Origin: Azadirachta indica
Lineage: Eukaryota > Streptophyta > Magnoliopsida > Sapindales > Meliaceae
Reading direction: 5' to 3'
Assembly: GCA_022749755.1 (NCBI GenBank)
Contig: CM040446.1
Location: 11,742,367-11,806,366, forward strand
Length of the DNA stretch: 64,000 nucleotides
How positions within the stretch are numbered: the stretch's first letter is position 1; each line of letters begins with the position of its first letter. This document shows, piece after piece, positions 1-10,795 of the stretch. Below the pieces are notes generated by a model. That model was given only the letters and a program-made list of their open reading frames with translations, searched no databases and was not told the origin of the DNA. A program made the position numbers and the translations under genes.

Positions 1-765
1 TCAAAATAGATGTTTGGATAATAGTGGTGGACAAATTTGAGGATTTTTTCCTTCTTCACCTTGTGAGGACATTTTTTGGCAAAATAGCTTGACTTTTTGC
101 AGATGAAACACCTTGTTGATTTTAACTCAGTCTTCTTTCTTCTAAAGAATCTCCGCTATTTCTTGGAGCGTTTCTTAGGTTAGAGTCAGCAAATGGTAAC
201 TTGAAGAAATGTTTTTTGTGCTTCTTGCGTTTATAGGAACATGTGCATGAATTGTCAACCTTGCATTTAACTTTGAGGTGTAGTCGTTCACATTGCTTTA
301 CCAAACTTTTTCTCGATAATGGCATAGTTTCGTAAGAACTTTGAACTATTGCAAAGCTTGCGTAATTGATTCTGCACTTATTGGTAGAGATCATCGAGAG
401 AGATCTATGCAAGGCTGATTCGCTGTAACTTAAAATATCTTAACGTTTCAACACCAATTAGTTTTGGCAACTAATTCAGATAGACTTATTTTATGTTTGG
501 GTCATCAAGACCATCAATGAGATAGAATCTTTATCTGATGATTTTAAAATGCTTGTTCAAGTTTTTGGGCATAAAAGAACAACATTTGAGGTGGAAGAAT
601 TCTTCTTGTGCTTTGTCTTAGACTTAGGTAGGACTGCCAAGGAATTTGGCATAAATATAGAATATAAAGTCATCCACCGTTGTAAAATTGATGATTCCAG
701 TTTCTCTGTAGTCTTTTAGGTATAGCCACTATTCTCGGAATAATCCTATCATTCTGAAGATAAAA
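1..765 (-). pseudogene. Endogenous pararetrovirus, coat-protein C-terminal region (fragment)
   Basis: Decayed caulimovirid-type coat-protein region on the minus strand, continuing past the window start. Visible in order on the minus strand are a helical capsid-like stretch (about 640-380), a Cys/His/Lys-rich basic segment (about 290-190; includes CTCSYKRKKHKKHFFK) and a zinc knuckle at 110-69. Frameshifts and stops interrupt the frame, so nothing functional is expected. In this family the coat protein packages the genome and binds RNA through the knuckle. The region was separated from the rest of the viral copy by the copia insertion at 771-5796. Assignment to Caulimoviridae rests on this layout plus the movement-protein and RNase H pieces further right. 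Confidence 0.65.
69..110 (-). other. Coat-protein zinc knuckle with His replaced by Tyr
   Basis: Minus-strand codons read CFICKKSSYFAKKC. This fits the CX2CX4HX4C spacing exactly, except that the metal-binding His is Tyr (a CAT to TAT type change). The four-position spacing is intact. Together with the upstream Lys/His-rich stretch it identifies the coat-protein C-terminus of a pararetrovirus. Confidence 0.7.
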
Positions 766-770
766 TCTAC
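766..770. repeat. Target-site duplication TCTAC (left) of the copia element
   Basis: The five bases TCTAC lie directly before the left LTR (TGTA...) and again directly after the right LTR (...GACA) at 5797-5801. This is an exact 5-bp target-site duplication, so both ends of the insertion are defined. Confidence 0.92.
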
Positions 771-990
771 TGTAAATTTTTAGGATGAAAACATTTCTAC
801 TATATTTTCTTTCATAAGAAACAAGTACAATATATATAGAAGAGAAAACCCCCACATAGAAATTTCACCAAATCAGGGAATCCTATAATTAATAAATCTC
901 TAGGCTAGAAAACAGGAAACAGAAAGCTAATCAAATATGCAATAACTAATTCAGATTTTGTTTCCTAACTTATTTCTTAAAAATCTGACA
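771..990 (-). repeat. copia 3' LTR
   Basis: 220 bp, starting TGTA and ending GACA. It matches 5577-5796 along its whole length with about 13 substitutions and no length change. On the minus strand this is the downstream LTR. Confidence 0.92.
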
Positions 991-1001
991 CCCCCCCTCA
1001 A
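991..1001 (-). promoter_or_regulatory. copia polypurine tract
   Basis: The plus strand reads CCCCCCCTCAA, so the minus strand carries TTGAGGGGGGG directly before the 3' LTR. This is the expected place and composition for the plus-strand DNA primer of an LTR retrotransposon. Confidence 0.85.
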
Positions 1002-4000
1002 GTTGGAGCATAGATATCTATTATGCCCAACTTACTTACAAATTGCTCAAAAATATTTCTAAAAGGTCTTTTGGTGAAAATATTAGCTATTTGTTGCGTA
1101 GAAGGAACAAACGGCAAGCAAATAGCTCCACAATCAATTTTTTCCTTTATGAAGTGTCTGTCAATCTCTACATGCTTCATGCGATCATATTGTACTGGAT
1201 TTTGTGCAATATTTATTGTCATAATACAACTCCACTGGCATGATTATTGGCATTTGTAATTCTTCAAGAATTCTCCTTAACCAAAGCATCTCACCTACTC
1301 CATTAGCCATATATTCTGCCTCGGCATTGCTCCTTGCAACGACATTCTGTTTCTTACTTTGCCATGTGACCAAATTTCCCCAAATATAAGTACAATATCT
1401 TGACGTAAATCTTCTGTCAATAAATGATCCCGCCCAATTTGCATCAGTGTATGCCTCTATATTCTACTGTGTAGTCTTCTTAAAAAGCATACCTTTGTCT
1501 GGTGTACTTTTTAAGTATCTAAGAATCCGATATACAGCTTCAAGATACTTCTCGTAAGGTGAATGCATAAACTGGCTTACTAAACTCACTGTAAAAGCAA
1601 TATCTGGTCGTGTATGTGATAAGTAAATCAACTTCCCTACCAACCTTTAATATTGAGTTGTATTCACCGGATCACCTTCCTTATCATCTCCAAGTTTTTA
1701 ATTGGGATCAATTGGAGTGTCATCTGACCTACAACCACTGATCCCAATTTCCTTAAGGAGATCAAGAACATATTTTTGTTGGGAGACAAGAATCCCTTTC
1801 TTTGACTGAGTCACCTCCATGCCAAAGAAATACCTCAAAGGGCCTAAATCCTTGATCTCAAATGTTGATGAGAGGGAAACCTTCAATTTGTTCAACTCAA
1901 ATACATCATCTCCTGTAAGAATTAATCATCTACATACACAATTAGTATAGCAATCTTTCCATTTTGTGAATGTCTAAAAAACATCGTATGATCACCTTGC
2001 CCTTGGATATACCCTTAATTCTTAACAAACTGAGTAAATTTCTTAAACCAGGCTTTTAGTGACTGTTTCAACCCGTACAAAGACTTTTTTAGTTTACACA
2101 CTTTTGTGCCAAACTTTTCACTGAATCCTGAGGGTGTATCCATGTACACTTCTTCCTCAAAATCTCCATTGAGAAATGCATTTTTAATGTCCAACTGTTG
2201 CAGTGGCCAGTCAAAATTTGTAGCAAGTGACAAAAGAACTCTTATAGAGTTTAGCTTTGCTATTGGGGCGAATGTCTCCAAATAATCAATGCCATAGGTC
2301 TGAGTGAATCCTTTGGCTACCAGTTGTGCTTTATGCCTTTCTAAAGAGCCATCAAACTTATACTTAATAGTAAACACCCATTTACAACCTACAGTCGTCT
2401 TTCCTCTTGGCAGATCAACTAACTCCCACGTACCATTTTTTTCAAGAGCTTTCATCTCTTCGAAGACAGCCTCCTTCTACTCAGAAACTTTTAGAGCATC
2501 CTGTACAGTATTAAGAATCTCCATACAAGATAATTGTAAAGTAAAAGCACGAAAGACAGGTGAAAATTTTCATACGACACATATTTGGACAATGGTTGTT
2601 AGGTACAAGACCTCACACCCTTTCGGATAGTAATAAGAAGATTAGAATCATCAATATTAGAATTGGAACAAGACTCAAGTTCAGGATTAGTGAACTCAGA
2701 ACTCAAAGATGAAGTAGGTTGGACATGAGGTGAAAGATCAATGAGAACATTACCTGGAGGGTTCACGGATTCTGGGCAGTGTAAAGGATTAGAGGACCTT
2801 TTCTTTTGAGTTGTCCTTTTTCGCGAGTAGACAATATCAAATAGTATTAATGCTGTAGCTTTTTTTTTTGTTTCCCCTTTGTTAGTAATTATTGAACCAT
2901 GAACATCATGAGGTGGCATTGTAGGAAGACCAGCATTTTTAGTATCTAAAATACTTAACTTGCTTTCACGTTGTATAATAAAGGTTGGATTTTCAGGTTG
3001 AATAATCAAGGTTGGGAAAGAATCATTTGGTAAATCTATAGTTTGGAAAAAATCATGAAAACCCGAATCTTTATTTTAGTTCCCCCCTTGAAGATGAGGC
3101 GAGAAATAAGAATTTAATTCAAAAAATGTAACATTCATGGTAACAAACATTTTCTTTGAAATGGGTTCAAAACATTTATATCCTTTTTGATATGAAGCAT
3201 AACCAACAAACACACATTTTGTAGCTCGAGGTTCAAGTTTCCCTCGATTATGACTATGAATATGAACAAATGCAATACATCCAAATATCTTTAATGGTAA
3301 AGAAGAAGAAAGTCTAGTTGTAGGAAAAAACTTATGAAAAACATCAAAAGGTGTTTTAAAGTTTAAAACCTTATTAGGCGTTCTATTTGTAAGGTATGCA
3401 GCAGTAAGTATAACTTCACCCCAAAGATATTTTGGTATTTGATTGGGAAAGAGTAATGCTCGAGCTATTTCCAAGAAGTGTTTATTTTTCTTTCAGCCAA
3501 ACCATTTTGTTGTGGAGTGTTGATACAAGAGCTTTGATGAATTCCTTTGCCAAGAAAAAGTTGGCCCAAAAAATTTTTAAAATATTCTCGATCATTATCA
3601 TTCCGCAATATTTAAATATTTTTCTGAAATTGTGTTTGTACCATGATATAAAAATTTTTCAAAATTGTTCCCACTTTAGATTTTTCCTTTATCAAATAAA
3701 CCCAACTTAATCTTGTGTGATCATCAATAAAGGTCACAAACCATTTTTTACCAGAATATGTAGATGTTCTACATAGACCCCAAATATCACTATGGATCAA
3801 AGTAAATGGTGTGGTTGGTTTGTAAGGTTGGGGAGAAAAAGATGCACGATGATGTTTAGCAAATTGACAAATTTCACATTGAAAAGAAGATGGACTTTTA
3901 TTAATAAATAAATTTTGAAACAAGTATTTTAAATACTGAAAGCTATGATGGCCTAACCTAAAATGCCATAACATAATATCATTATCTTTGGAGACAGAAA

Positions 4001-5513
4001 TAGAATTCAAGCAAGTACTTTGACATCGTCTACTTAAGTCAAGTTCATCATCAAAATAATAGAGGCCATCTTTTTCCTTAGCACTGCCAATCATCCTCCC
4101 TGTGGTCAAATCCTAAAACTCACATAAGAAGAGTAAAAATTAGCTTGACACTAATGATTAGAAGTAATTTTGTTGATGGACAACAGATTGCAAGACAAAT
4201 TGGGAACATGAAGAACATCGTGAAGGGTTATCAAAGAAGTGAGTTTAACAGTTTCAATCCTCGCAATTACCGAGAATGAACCATCTACAATTTTAACCTT
4301 TTTATTGCTTGCACAAGGACTATAAGAAGAAAACATTTTAGAACAACCAGTCATATGATCAGTTACACCAGAATCAATTATCCAAGAATGAACAGAATTA
4401 GGAATAACACCAAAAAAACGCAGTGACAATAGAGTTACCCTTTTGAACTAAAGAACAAGACGGAGTTAAGGACAATTTTGGAGATTGAAATAATTTATAT
4501 AAGTGCTCTAATTGCTCCTTGGTAAAAGGAACTGCATTCGAGTTGGTAGAAGGCTCATGAGTCTCCTCAGTAGTGACTTGATAAGCACGACCATCACATT
4601 TGGATTTTGGCTTCCAATTTATTGGTTTACCATAGAGCTTCCAACATGTCTCTCTCGTATGCCACGGTTTTTCGCAATGATCGCACCATGACTTCTTACG
4701 CACATCATTGTCAGAATCACCACCTCTTGACACAAGAGCAGAACTCTTAGATTCAATGTTAAAACCAGGTTCAATGTTGTATAGCATGATTTTTCTCCTT
4801 GACTCCTCACGTCTAACCTCAGAAAATACTTCCCTAAGAGAAAGCAATGGCTTCCTTCCAAGAATACGACCTCGAACCTCATCCAAACTTCAATTAAGGC
4901 CAACTAAAAACATGTAAAGTCTATCGTTTTCCTCTTTTTTCTTGTGGTGAGCGTAGTCGTTCGGATTCTCTTAAACATCATCATAACACTGATCAAGTTC
5001 CTGCCATAATGTTATCAATTCATTGTAATAAGTGGTAACATCACGATCATTCTGCTTGGATTTCCAAAAATGAGTTTTTAACTCAAAAATTTGAGAAGAA
5101 TTCTCTAGGTCTGAATAAAAATCTCAAACAGCCTCCCAGACATCTCGAGCAATAGGAAGAAATAGGTGAGGTTTTTCAATCGCAAATTTCATGAAATTGA
5201 TGAGCCAACCAATAACAAGAGAATTTTCCGACTGCCATTTTTCCAGGTTTGGATCGCCATCAATAGGTTTGGAGATTTCTCCAATCAAGTGCCTAATTTT
5301 GCCTCTACCATCAATCGCCAATTTTATGGACTGAGCCCATTCGAGATAGTTGTGCCCATTGAGTTTTGTACCTATAAGAGAAAGGGCTGAATTTTGTGAA
5401 TAATATTTAGCACGTACAGATGTGGAAGAAACAATAGGGTTGGTTTGAATAGTTTCAGAAGTACTAGAAGAACAAGAAGAGGCAGTAGAGTTTCTTTGAA
5501 CGCCGGTCATCAC
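1000..5513 (-). pseudogene. copia gag-pol polyprotein (broken)
   Basis: Domains in order on the minus strand: gag (5513-5124; contains LNGHNYLEWAQSIKLAIDG), CCHC knuckle CX2CX4HX4C in WCDHCEKPWHTRETC (~4680), aspartic protease DSGVTDHM (~4380), pre-integrase/integrase with HSDIWG and FIDDHTR acidic residues (4109-3612) and the integrase C-terminal part (3474-3076), RT of the copia class (2455-2015, GCKWVFTIKY and QLDIKNAFLNGDF), RT YVDD box (1936-1925), connection (1895-1698), and RNase H with SNAEAEYMA (1373-1185) and the C-terminal tail (1222-998). Several frameshifts and stops separate these blocks, including a TAA directly after YVDD at 1924-1922. It encoded the enzymes for reverse transcription and integration; this copy cannot supply them. 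Confidence 0.9.
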
Positions 5514-5561
5514 CGACTAATACGACATCAATATTAGTAGAAGAATAAAGAAAAAGAGAAC

Positions 5562-5576
5562 CTGGCTCTAATACCA
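5562..5576 (-). promoter_or_regulatory. copia primer-binding site (initiator tRNA-Met type)
   Basis: The minus strand reads TGGTATTAGAGCCAG, one base from the common plant copia PBS TGGTATCAGAGCC. It sits directly inside the 5' LTR, whose first base is at 5577 on the plus strand. Confidence 0.88.
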
Positions 5577-5796
5577 TGTAGGTTTTTAGGATGAAAACAT
5601 CTTTACTATATTTTCTTTCATAAGAAACAAGTATAATACATATAGAAGAGAAAACCCCCACATAAAAATTCCACCAAATCAGGGAATCCTATAATTAATA
5701 AATCTCTAGGCTAGAAAATAGGAAACAGAAAGCTAATTAAATCTGTAATAATTAATTCAGATTTTGTTTCCTAACTTATTTCTTAAAAATCTGACA
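5577..5796 (-). repeat. copia 5' LTR
   Basis: 220-bp partner of 771-990, same TGTA...GACA ends, followed by TSD copy TCTAC at 5797-5801. On the minus strand this is the promoter-bearing LTR. Confidence 0.92.
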
Positions 5797-5801
5797 TCTA
5801 C

Positions 5802-7146
5802 AATAACTATTCTAACAGAGCTTCCTCGCTTAAAGAGCTAAGCATTACAGCACAATGTCCTTTCATGGATTATATTTCTCTATTAAAAAATAAAGCAATC
5901 ATCAAAGGTGAAAAGTTTGTGCTTCTCTGAGGTAATATAGGTATGAGACATTAGAGGGTTTGCTGAAATATATACTTCAGGCATTTTTTCTTCATTTAAG
6001 AGAAAATGAACCCCGGGGGTCTGTTGGGCTGTTGATGCCTGATAAGTAATGGATAATTCTATATGGGATACTTGTTATTGGGCATAAACAGGTAGCACAA
6101 GGGCATCATCTTCACTGTGCTCAGCCTGTTGATCAAATGGATCTGTTTCTAGTTTAGGTTTAAATTCTATGATCACAAGATTTTGTAGGTACTGAGATAT
6201 GGGATTTATGATAATTTGTGGTTGCTTATTTGTTGTGGCAGAAGAAGAAGTGGTTGTAGAGATGTTTGGTGGAATAGAAGGATTAGGAGTTAGGAAAGTT
6301 GATGAAGTGAAGGTTGGTGTGTTTGGCTATCTGAATTTTGCTCTTTGTGCTGCCCTTTCTAGTTCAAGTTGCTATTTCTGGTGAGTGAAAAAATCTATGT
6401 CGCCAAACATAGACTTGTAGGTTGTTTGAGCTGTAGGTAATGGCTGTGAAACCTTTGGAAGGAGTGAGGGAGATGGAGTAGAAGTGGACATGTAGTCAAA
6501 AGGTCCATAGAGGCATCATTGCTTTATTAATGCATCATTGCTTCCTTAGAGGCAAGTTGGGCTTTCAAATTATTCATTTCTCTTTGGTAGTGATCAAAAG
6601 ATAGAGAGAGCTGAACATGCTACATGTTCATATGATGAAGCCTCTCAATGTGTCGTTTTAGCACCTCAATCGATGTTGCAAATTAGTGTTGTTCTTAAGT
6701 CAACTGAGCCTCAATTCTAGCTGTTGTAGCATCAATTTTCTGAAAGTAAGCATTCTTGACTACAAAATTATTGACTTGCCAGTTTAAAGCCACTTTTGCT
6801 TGTGAGAGAGGGACTAATTCCTTAGTGGCAGTTCGAGTTGTAGGCTTAATTTTCCATAAAAATCATTCTCTAATGACTAGATTTTCTACTGGACCAATTG
6901 TTGGAAACTGTGGTTGGGGTGGTTAATACTTGAAAGTTAGTGCAAGAAGTTGTTGTTAAAGAGGATTTAATGGATCATCCCATCTTATAGGTTTCAAAGG
7001 GACTAGATTTGAGGATGGCGCAGAATAGCGTACAATGAATTGATACCTTCCTGTGGATTTACTAAGAGTATCACATCCAGGGATACATTTCTTGTAAGTG
7101 TCATAGAATTCATTTGAAGTTCAAGGTTTAGGAAGGCGTCTTGGTT
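5802..7146 (-). pseudogene. Endogenous pararetrovirus, end of movement protein to coat-protein N-terminal region
   Basis: Decayed viral coding sequence on the minus strand between the movement-protein end and the copia insertion. It has many stops. A helical, Gln/Glu-rich, coiled-coil-like stretch can be read around 6740-6540 (for example HYQREMNNLKAQLASKEA), followed by a Thr/Ser/Pro-rich linker and an acidic stretch around 6200-5950. This fits the region between movement protein and capsid in petuvirus-like polyproteins, but the match is by layout only. I see no other gene here. Confidence 0.5.
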
Positions 7147-7892
7147 GACCATCTAGAAGATGTCTGGGACTTTTATAAGTTCTCCAGATAAGTTGGTAAG
7201 GATCTCTATTTTTAAGACAGGTGGGATATAGACATGTTGGATTTTCTAGATCATGAAGTGTTGAATACCAGATTGGGCTGCCGTCTTTAGTGAAGGTATA
7301 AACTTCTTGTGTGTTTGCGTTGATTCCAAATTATGTTGGAAATTAGACGTCTAAAGGTAGGATCTGTAAAAGAGATATGAGATGTAGTGGTGGCCAGAGT
7401 TGTATATTGACTTTCGTAGTTTGTTACCCACTTGGAAGGAATAAGCTCTTTGAGTTTTTCTTTAGAAATTTGTTTTAGAATATAGGTACAATTGGGGATG
7501 ACCATCTAGAAGATGTCTGGGACTTTTATAAGTTCTCCAGATAAGTTGGTAAGGATCTCTATTTTTAAGACAGGTGGGATATAGACATGTTGGATTTTCT
7601 AGATCATGAAGTGTTGAATACCAGATTGGGCTGCCGTCTTTAGTGAAGGTATAAACTTCTTGTGTGTTTGCGTTGATTCCAAATTATGTTGGAAATTAGA
7701 CGTCTAATTATCGAGCATATCTTTATTTTTCCACTATTTGTTCTTCTAAAGGTAGGATCTGTAGAAGAGATATGAGATGTAGTGGTGGCCAGAGTTGTAT
7801 ATTGACTTTCGTAGTTTGTTACCCACTTGAAAGGAATAAGCTCTTTGAGTTTTTCTTTAGAAATTTGTTTTAGGATATAGGTACAATTGGGG
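7147..7892. repeat. Tandem duplication (353 + 393 bp) in the movement-protein region
   Basis: Copy A is 7147-7499 and copy B is 7500-7892. They are almost identical by eye (a few substitutions). The 40-bp length difference is fully explained by one block present only in copy B (about 7709-7748). The copies abut exactly at 7499/7500. The low divergence suggests a duplication long after viral integration. Confidence 0.92.
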
Positions 7893-8068
7893 ACTAGATT
7901 TGATTCTACATTGATGAAGATGGAATCGGCAGTTTGGTTTGGTAGAGCAATATCCATGGCATGATTCTGAACACAATAGATCAACTAGTAGTGTAAGGTT
8001 GCCATGTATATGGTAACATCGGGAACTACTCAGATGATTTGGACCTAGAGTTTTAAGAAAGAGGAGAG
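7285..8068 (-). pseudogene. Endogenous pararetrovirus movement protein, C-terminal part
   Basis: Minus-strand remnants contain segments such as KEKLKELIPFKWVTNYESQY and an upstream stretch with a CVQNHAMDIALP motif, resembling the C-terminal half of caulimovirid movement proteins (30K superfamily, virus passage through plasmodesmata). The end of the reading region is present twice because of the tandem duplication at 7147-7892. The N-terminal side is cut off by the TRIM composite inserted at 8074. Frames are interrupted, so it is non-functional. Confidence 0.6.
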
Positions 8069-8073
8069 CTAAG
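8069..8073. repeat. Target-site duplication CTAAG (left) of the TRIM composite
   Basis: CTAAG lies directly before the TGTAACAG end at 8074 and again directly after the CTGTTACA end at 10796-10800, in direct orientation. This brackets the whole 2,722-bp unit. Confidence 0.85.
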
Positions 8074-8507
8074 TGTAACAGCCCACCCACCAAAGATATT
8101 GTCCGCTTTGAGCACACAGCCCATCACAGTTTTATTTTCAGGCTTTTTAACCTAAAACACGTCTACCGAGGGTTGGAGCCTTCTATCTTATATACCCAGT
8201 ATCTCTCCCGTGCTTTGCCGCTGTGGGATTTGGCTAAGGTGTCACATACACCCCCCCTTTGGGACTCAGCGTCCTCGCTTAGGTTTGCTCCACCATCGTT
8301 CAAGAAGACACGCGGAGTTGGTTTAATACCAATTGTAATAGCCCAGCCCACTATAGATATTATCCGCTTTGGGCACACAGCCCGTCACAGTTTTGTTTTC
8401 AGGCTTTTCAACCCAAAACGCGTCTATCGGGGGTTGGAGCCTTTTATCTTATATACCCAGCATCTCTCCCGTGTTTTGCCGATGTGGGATTTGCCTAAAG
8501 TGTCACA
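8074..8507 (-). mobile_element. TRIM (terminal-repeat retrotransposon in miniature), left copy
   Basis: LTRs 8074-8246 (173 bp) and 8334-8507 (174 bp) flank an 87-bp interior. Read on the minus strand, the 5' LTR starts TGTGACAC and ends in TATTACA, the interior begins with a PBS-like TTGGTATTAAACC, and a G-rich polypurine run precedes the 3' LTR. It has no coding capacity, as usual for TRIMs, which rely on enzymes from other elements. The motif GGGTATATAAGAT in the LTR is a likely TATA region. Confidence 0.85.
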
Positions 8508-8522
8508 TATAAATCTACTTAC

Positions 8523-10016
8523 AGAGGTGAGACATGTCTCTATGTGGTTATGTATTGACTATCGACAACTGAATTCAATCACAATCAAGAATAAGTATCC
8601 TCTTCATAGGATCGATAACCTTTTTGACCAATTGCAAGGTGCAACAGTTTTCTCTAACATTGACCTATTTTCTGGATATCACCAGTTGAAGATCAAGAAA
8701 GAAGATGTGCCGAAGACAGCTTTTCGCATGCGATATGGACATTATGAATTTATAGTCATGCCGTTTGAGTTGACTAATGCACCTACAGCATTTATGGATT
8801 TAATGAATTGCGTCTTTCAGCCTTATCTTAACCAATTTGTTATTGTATTCATTGATGACATATTGGTTTATTCTAAGAGTAGGGAGGAGCATAAGAAGCA
8901 TTTGAGAGTTATTCTTCAAACCCGTTCGAGAGAATAAGCTTTATGCAAAATTTAAAAAGTGCCAGTTTTGGCTTAATCAAGTAGTATTTTTGAGGCATGT
9001 GGTTTCTAAAGATGGCATTTTTGTTGATCCTGCCAAAGGTCGAAGCAGTAGTTAACTGGCCAAAACCTATTAATGTTACAGAGGTGAGAAGTTTTCTAGT
9101 CCTAACTGGTTATTACCGACGATTTATACTGGGATTTTCCAATTTGTCAGTTCCTTTGACTCAATTAACAAAGAAGAATGCAAAGTTCAAGTGGAGTAAG
9201 AAATGTGAAAAGAGTTTTCAAGAGTTGAAGAACAAATTAATTTCTGCCCCAATTTTGACTATTCCTTCTTGTGGTGATGGGTATGTCATTTATAATGATG
9301 CTTCTATGAAGGGATTGGGCTGTGTGCTAATGCAACATGGTAAAGGAGTAGCTTACGCCTCTAGACAGTTAAAGAGTTATGAACAGAATTATCCGACACA
9401 TGATTTGGAGTTAGCAGCGGTGGTTTTTGCTTTAAAGATTTGGAGACATTATCTCTACAGAGAAACTTGTGAAATCTACACCGACCACAAGAGTTTAAAA
9501 TATCTATTCACTCAGAAGGAATTGAATTTAAGGCAACGGAGATAGCTAGAGCTAGTGAAAGATTATAATTATACAATTAATTATCATCCTGGCAAGGTAA
9601 ACGTGGTAGCAGATGCACTTAGCAGGAAGTCTTCAGGGAGTTTAGCATGTCTGACCACCACTCAATCACTTATACTCGAGGATCTGAGGAAGTTGAATAT
9701 TGAAGTTATGAAGCATGGAGAAGCTGGTCTCTTAACTTATTTGAGGGTTCAACCAACTTTGATTGACAATATTAAAGCGGCTTAGAAGGATGATCCACAA
9801 CTTATCAAAATCAGCAACATGATAAAGAAAGGCGGTCAATCAGAGTTCAGGTTAGATGATCACAGTATCTTGTGGTTAGGAAAAAGACTATGTATACCAG
9901 CTAATGAAGAATTAAAGAAAGAAGTTATGAAAGAAGCTCATGATTCAATATTTTCTGTACATCCAGGTAGTACTAAGATGTATAGAGATTTGAAATTTAT
10001 AGTTTTGATAGATTAG
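8523..10016 (+). pseudogene. Ty3/gypsy pol fragment: RT, RNase H, integrase zinc-binding part
   Basis: The reading begins inside RT ([19 protein letters not shown]), passes the catalytic FIDDILVYS box (~8845-8871) and the thumb ([15 protein letters not shown]), then RNase H ([43 protein letters not shown]), the chromovirus-type HPGKVNVVADALSRK, and ends in the H2C2 zinc-binding start of integrase (HPGSTKMYRDLK). One frameshift near 8935 and in-frame stops at 9543-9545 and 9783-9785 break it. No gag, protease, integrase core or paired LTRs are present in the window. It is cargo inside the TRIM composite. Confidence 0.88.
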
Positions 10017-10346
10017 ATTATTTGATTTTAAAAGTTAAATTTTAGATTTTGAAATTAGGATTTACGGTTTTGATTAGCTTATCTTATTTTTAAAGTTGAA
10101 TTTTTGGGTTATCACTTTTTGAATTTGAAAGCTAATTTTTGGCTATAAATAGGTGCAAAAATCTCACTGCACACCATAAGTTTTACTTTACAAATTCACT
10201 AGATACTCTTTAAAAAGTTTTCTCTCTAAGTTCTACATCTTTTTAAGGTTTGATAGAAAAAAGTCCCTAAAAGCATAGTTAATCCGGGAAGTGGGTGACT
10301 TATTGCTGAGCATAGAGGAATTTTATTGACTTATAATTGTTTTAAG
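10017..10346 (+). other. LTR- or promoter-like sequence next to the gypsy fragment
   Basis: No coding potential. It contains TATAAATA at 10144-10151 followed by a leader-like T-rich stretch and ends in AAGGTAAGTAG, a splice-donor-like string. It may be the remains of a gypsy LTR or a captured promoter/5'UTR. The source cannot be decided from this copy alone. Confidence 0.4.
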
Positions 10347-10361
10347 GTAAGTAGATTTATA

Positions 10362-10795
10362 TGTGACACCTTAGGCAAATCCCACATCAGCAAAATACGG
10401 GAGAGATGCTGGGTATATAAGATAAAAGGCTCCAACCCCCGGTAGACGCGTTTTAAGTTGAAAAGCCTGAAAACAAAACCGTGACGGGCTGTGTGCCCAA
10501 AGTGAACAATATCTATAGTGGGCTGGGCTATTACAATTGGTATTAAACCAACTCCGCGTGTCCTCTTGAACGATGGTGGGGCAAACCTCAGCGAGGACGC
10601 TAAGTCCTAAAGGGGGGGTGTATGTGACACCTTAGGTGAATCCCACATCGGCAAAGCACGGGAGAGATGCTGGGTATATAAGATAGAAGGCTCCAACCCC
10701 CGGTAGACACGTTTTGGGTTGAAAAGCCTGAAAATAAAACTGTACGGGCTATGTGCCCAAAGCGGATAATATCTATATTGGGCTGGGCTGTTACA
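10362..10795 (+). mobile_element. TRIM, right copy
   Basis: LTRs 10362-10535 (174 bp) and 10623-10795 (173 bp) flank an 87-bp interior with PBS-like TGGTATTAAACCA at 10538-10550 and a polypurine run AAAGGGGGGG just before the 3' LTR. It is the same length as the left copy and in reverse orientation to it. Its 5' LTR shares diagnostic bases with the left copy's 5' LTR, and its 3' LTR with the left copy's 3' LTR. Confidence 0.87.

Larger units (their letters stand above)
771..5796 (-). mobile_element. Ty1/copia LTR retrotransposon, full length but decayed
   Basis: The element reads on the minus strand. It has 220-bp LTRs at both ends (TG...CA), an exact 5-bp TSD, a PBS complementary to initiator tRNA-Met next to the right (5') LTR, and a polypurine tract next to the left (3') LTR. 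The domain order gag, protease, integrase, RT, RNase H is typical copia. The two LTRs differ at roughly 13 of 220 positions by eye (about 6%), so the insertion is not recent. It interrupts the coat-protein region of the endogenous pararetrovirus. Confidence 0.93.
8074..10795. mobile_element. Composite element: two inverted TRIMs around a gypsy RT/RNase H fragment
   Basis: A left TRIM on the minus strand (8074-8507) and a right TRIM on the plus strand (10362-10795), each exactly 434 bp, flank 1.85 kb of Ty3/gypsy-derived DNA. The inverted identity goes 15 bp beyond the TRIMs into the interior (8508-8522 versus 10347-10361). The whole unit is flanked by one direct 5-bp repeat CTAAG, and movement-protein remnants continue on both sides. 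This looks like one integration event of a composite unit rather than two independent TRIM insertions. Confidence 0.75.

Noticed and set aside
6199..6384. 61-codon Val/Glu-rich open frame on plus
   Set aside because: It is the reverse of a Thr/Ser-rich linker of the viral polyprotein on the minus strand.
8173..8937. A 254-codon open frame on plus that joins TRIM sequence to the gypsy RT
   Set aside because: The first third is TRIM LTR and interior read by chance in the same frame. Only the part after about 8523 is coding in origin. It is a fortuitous fusion, not a gene.
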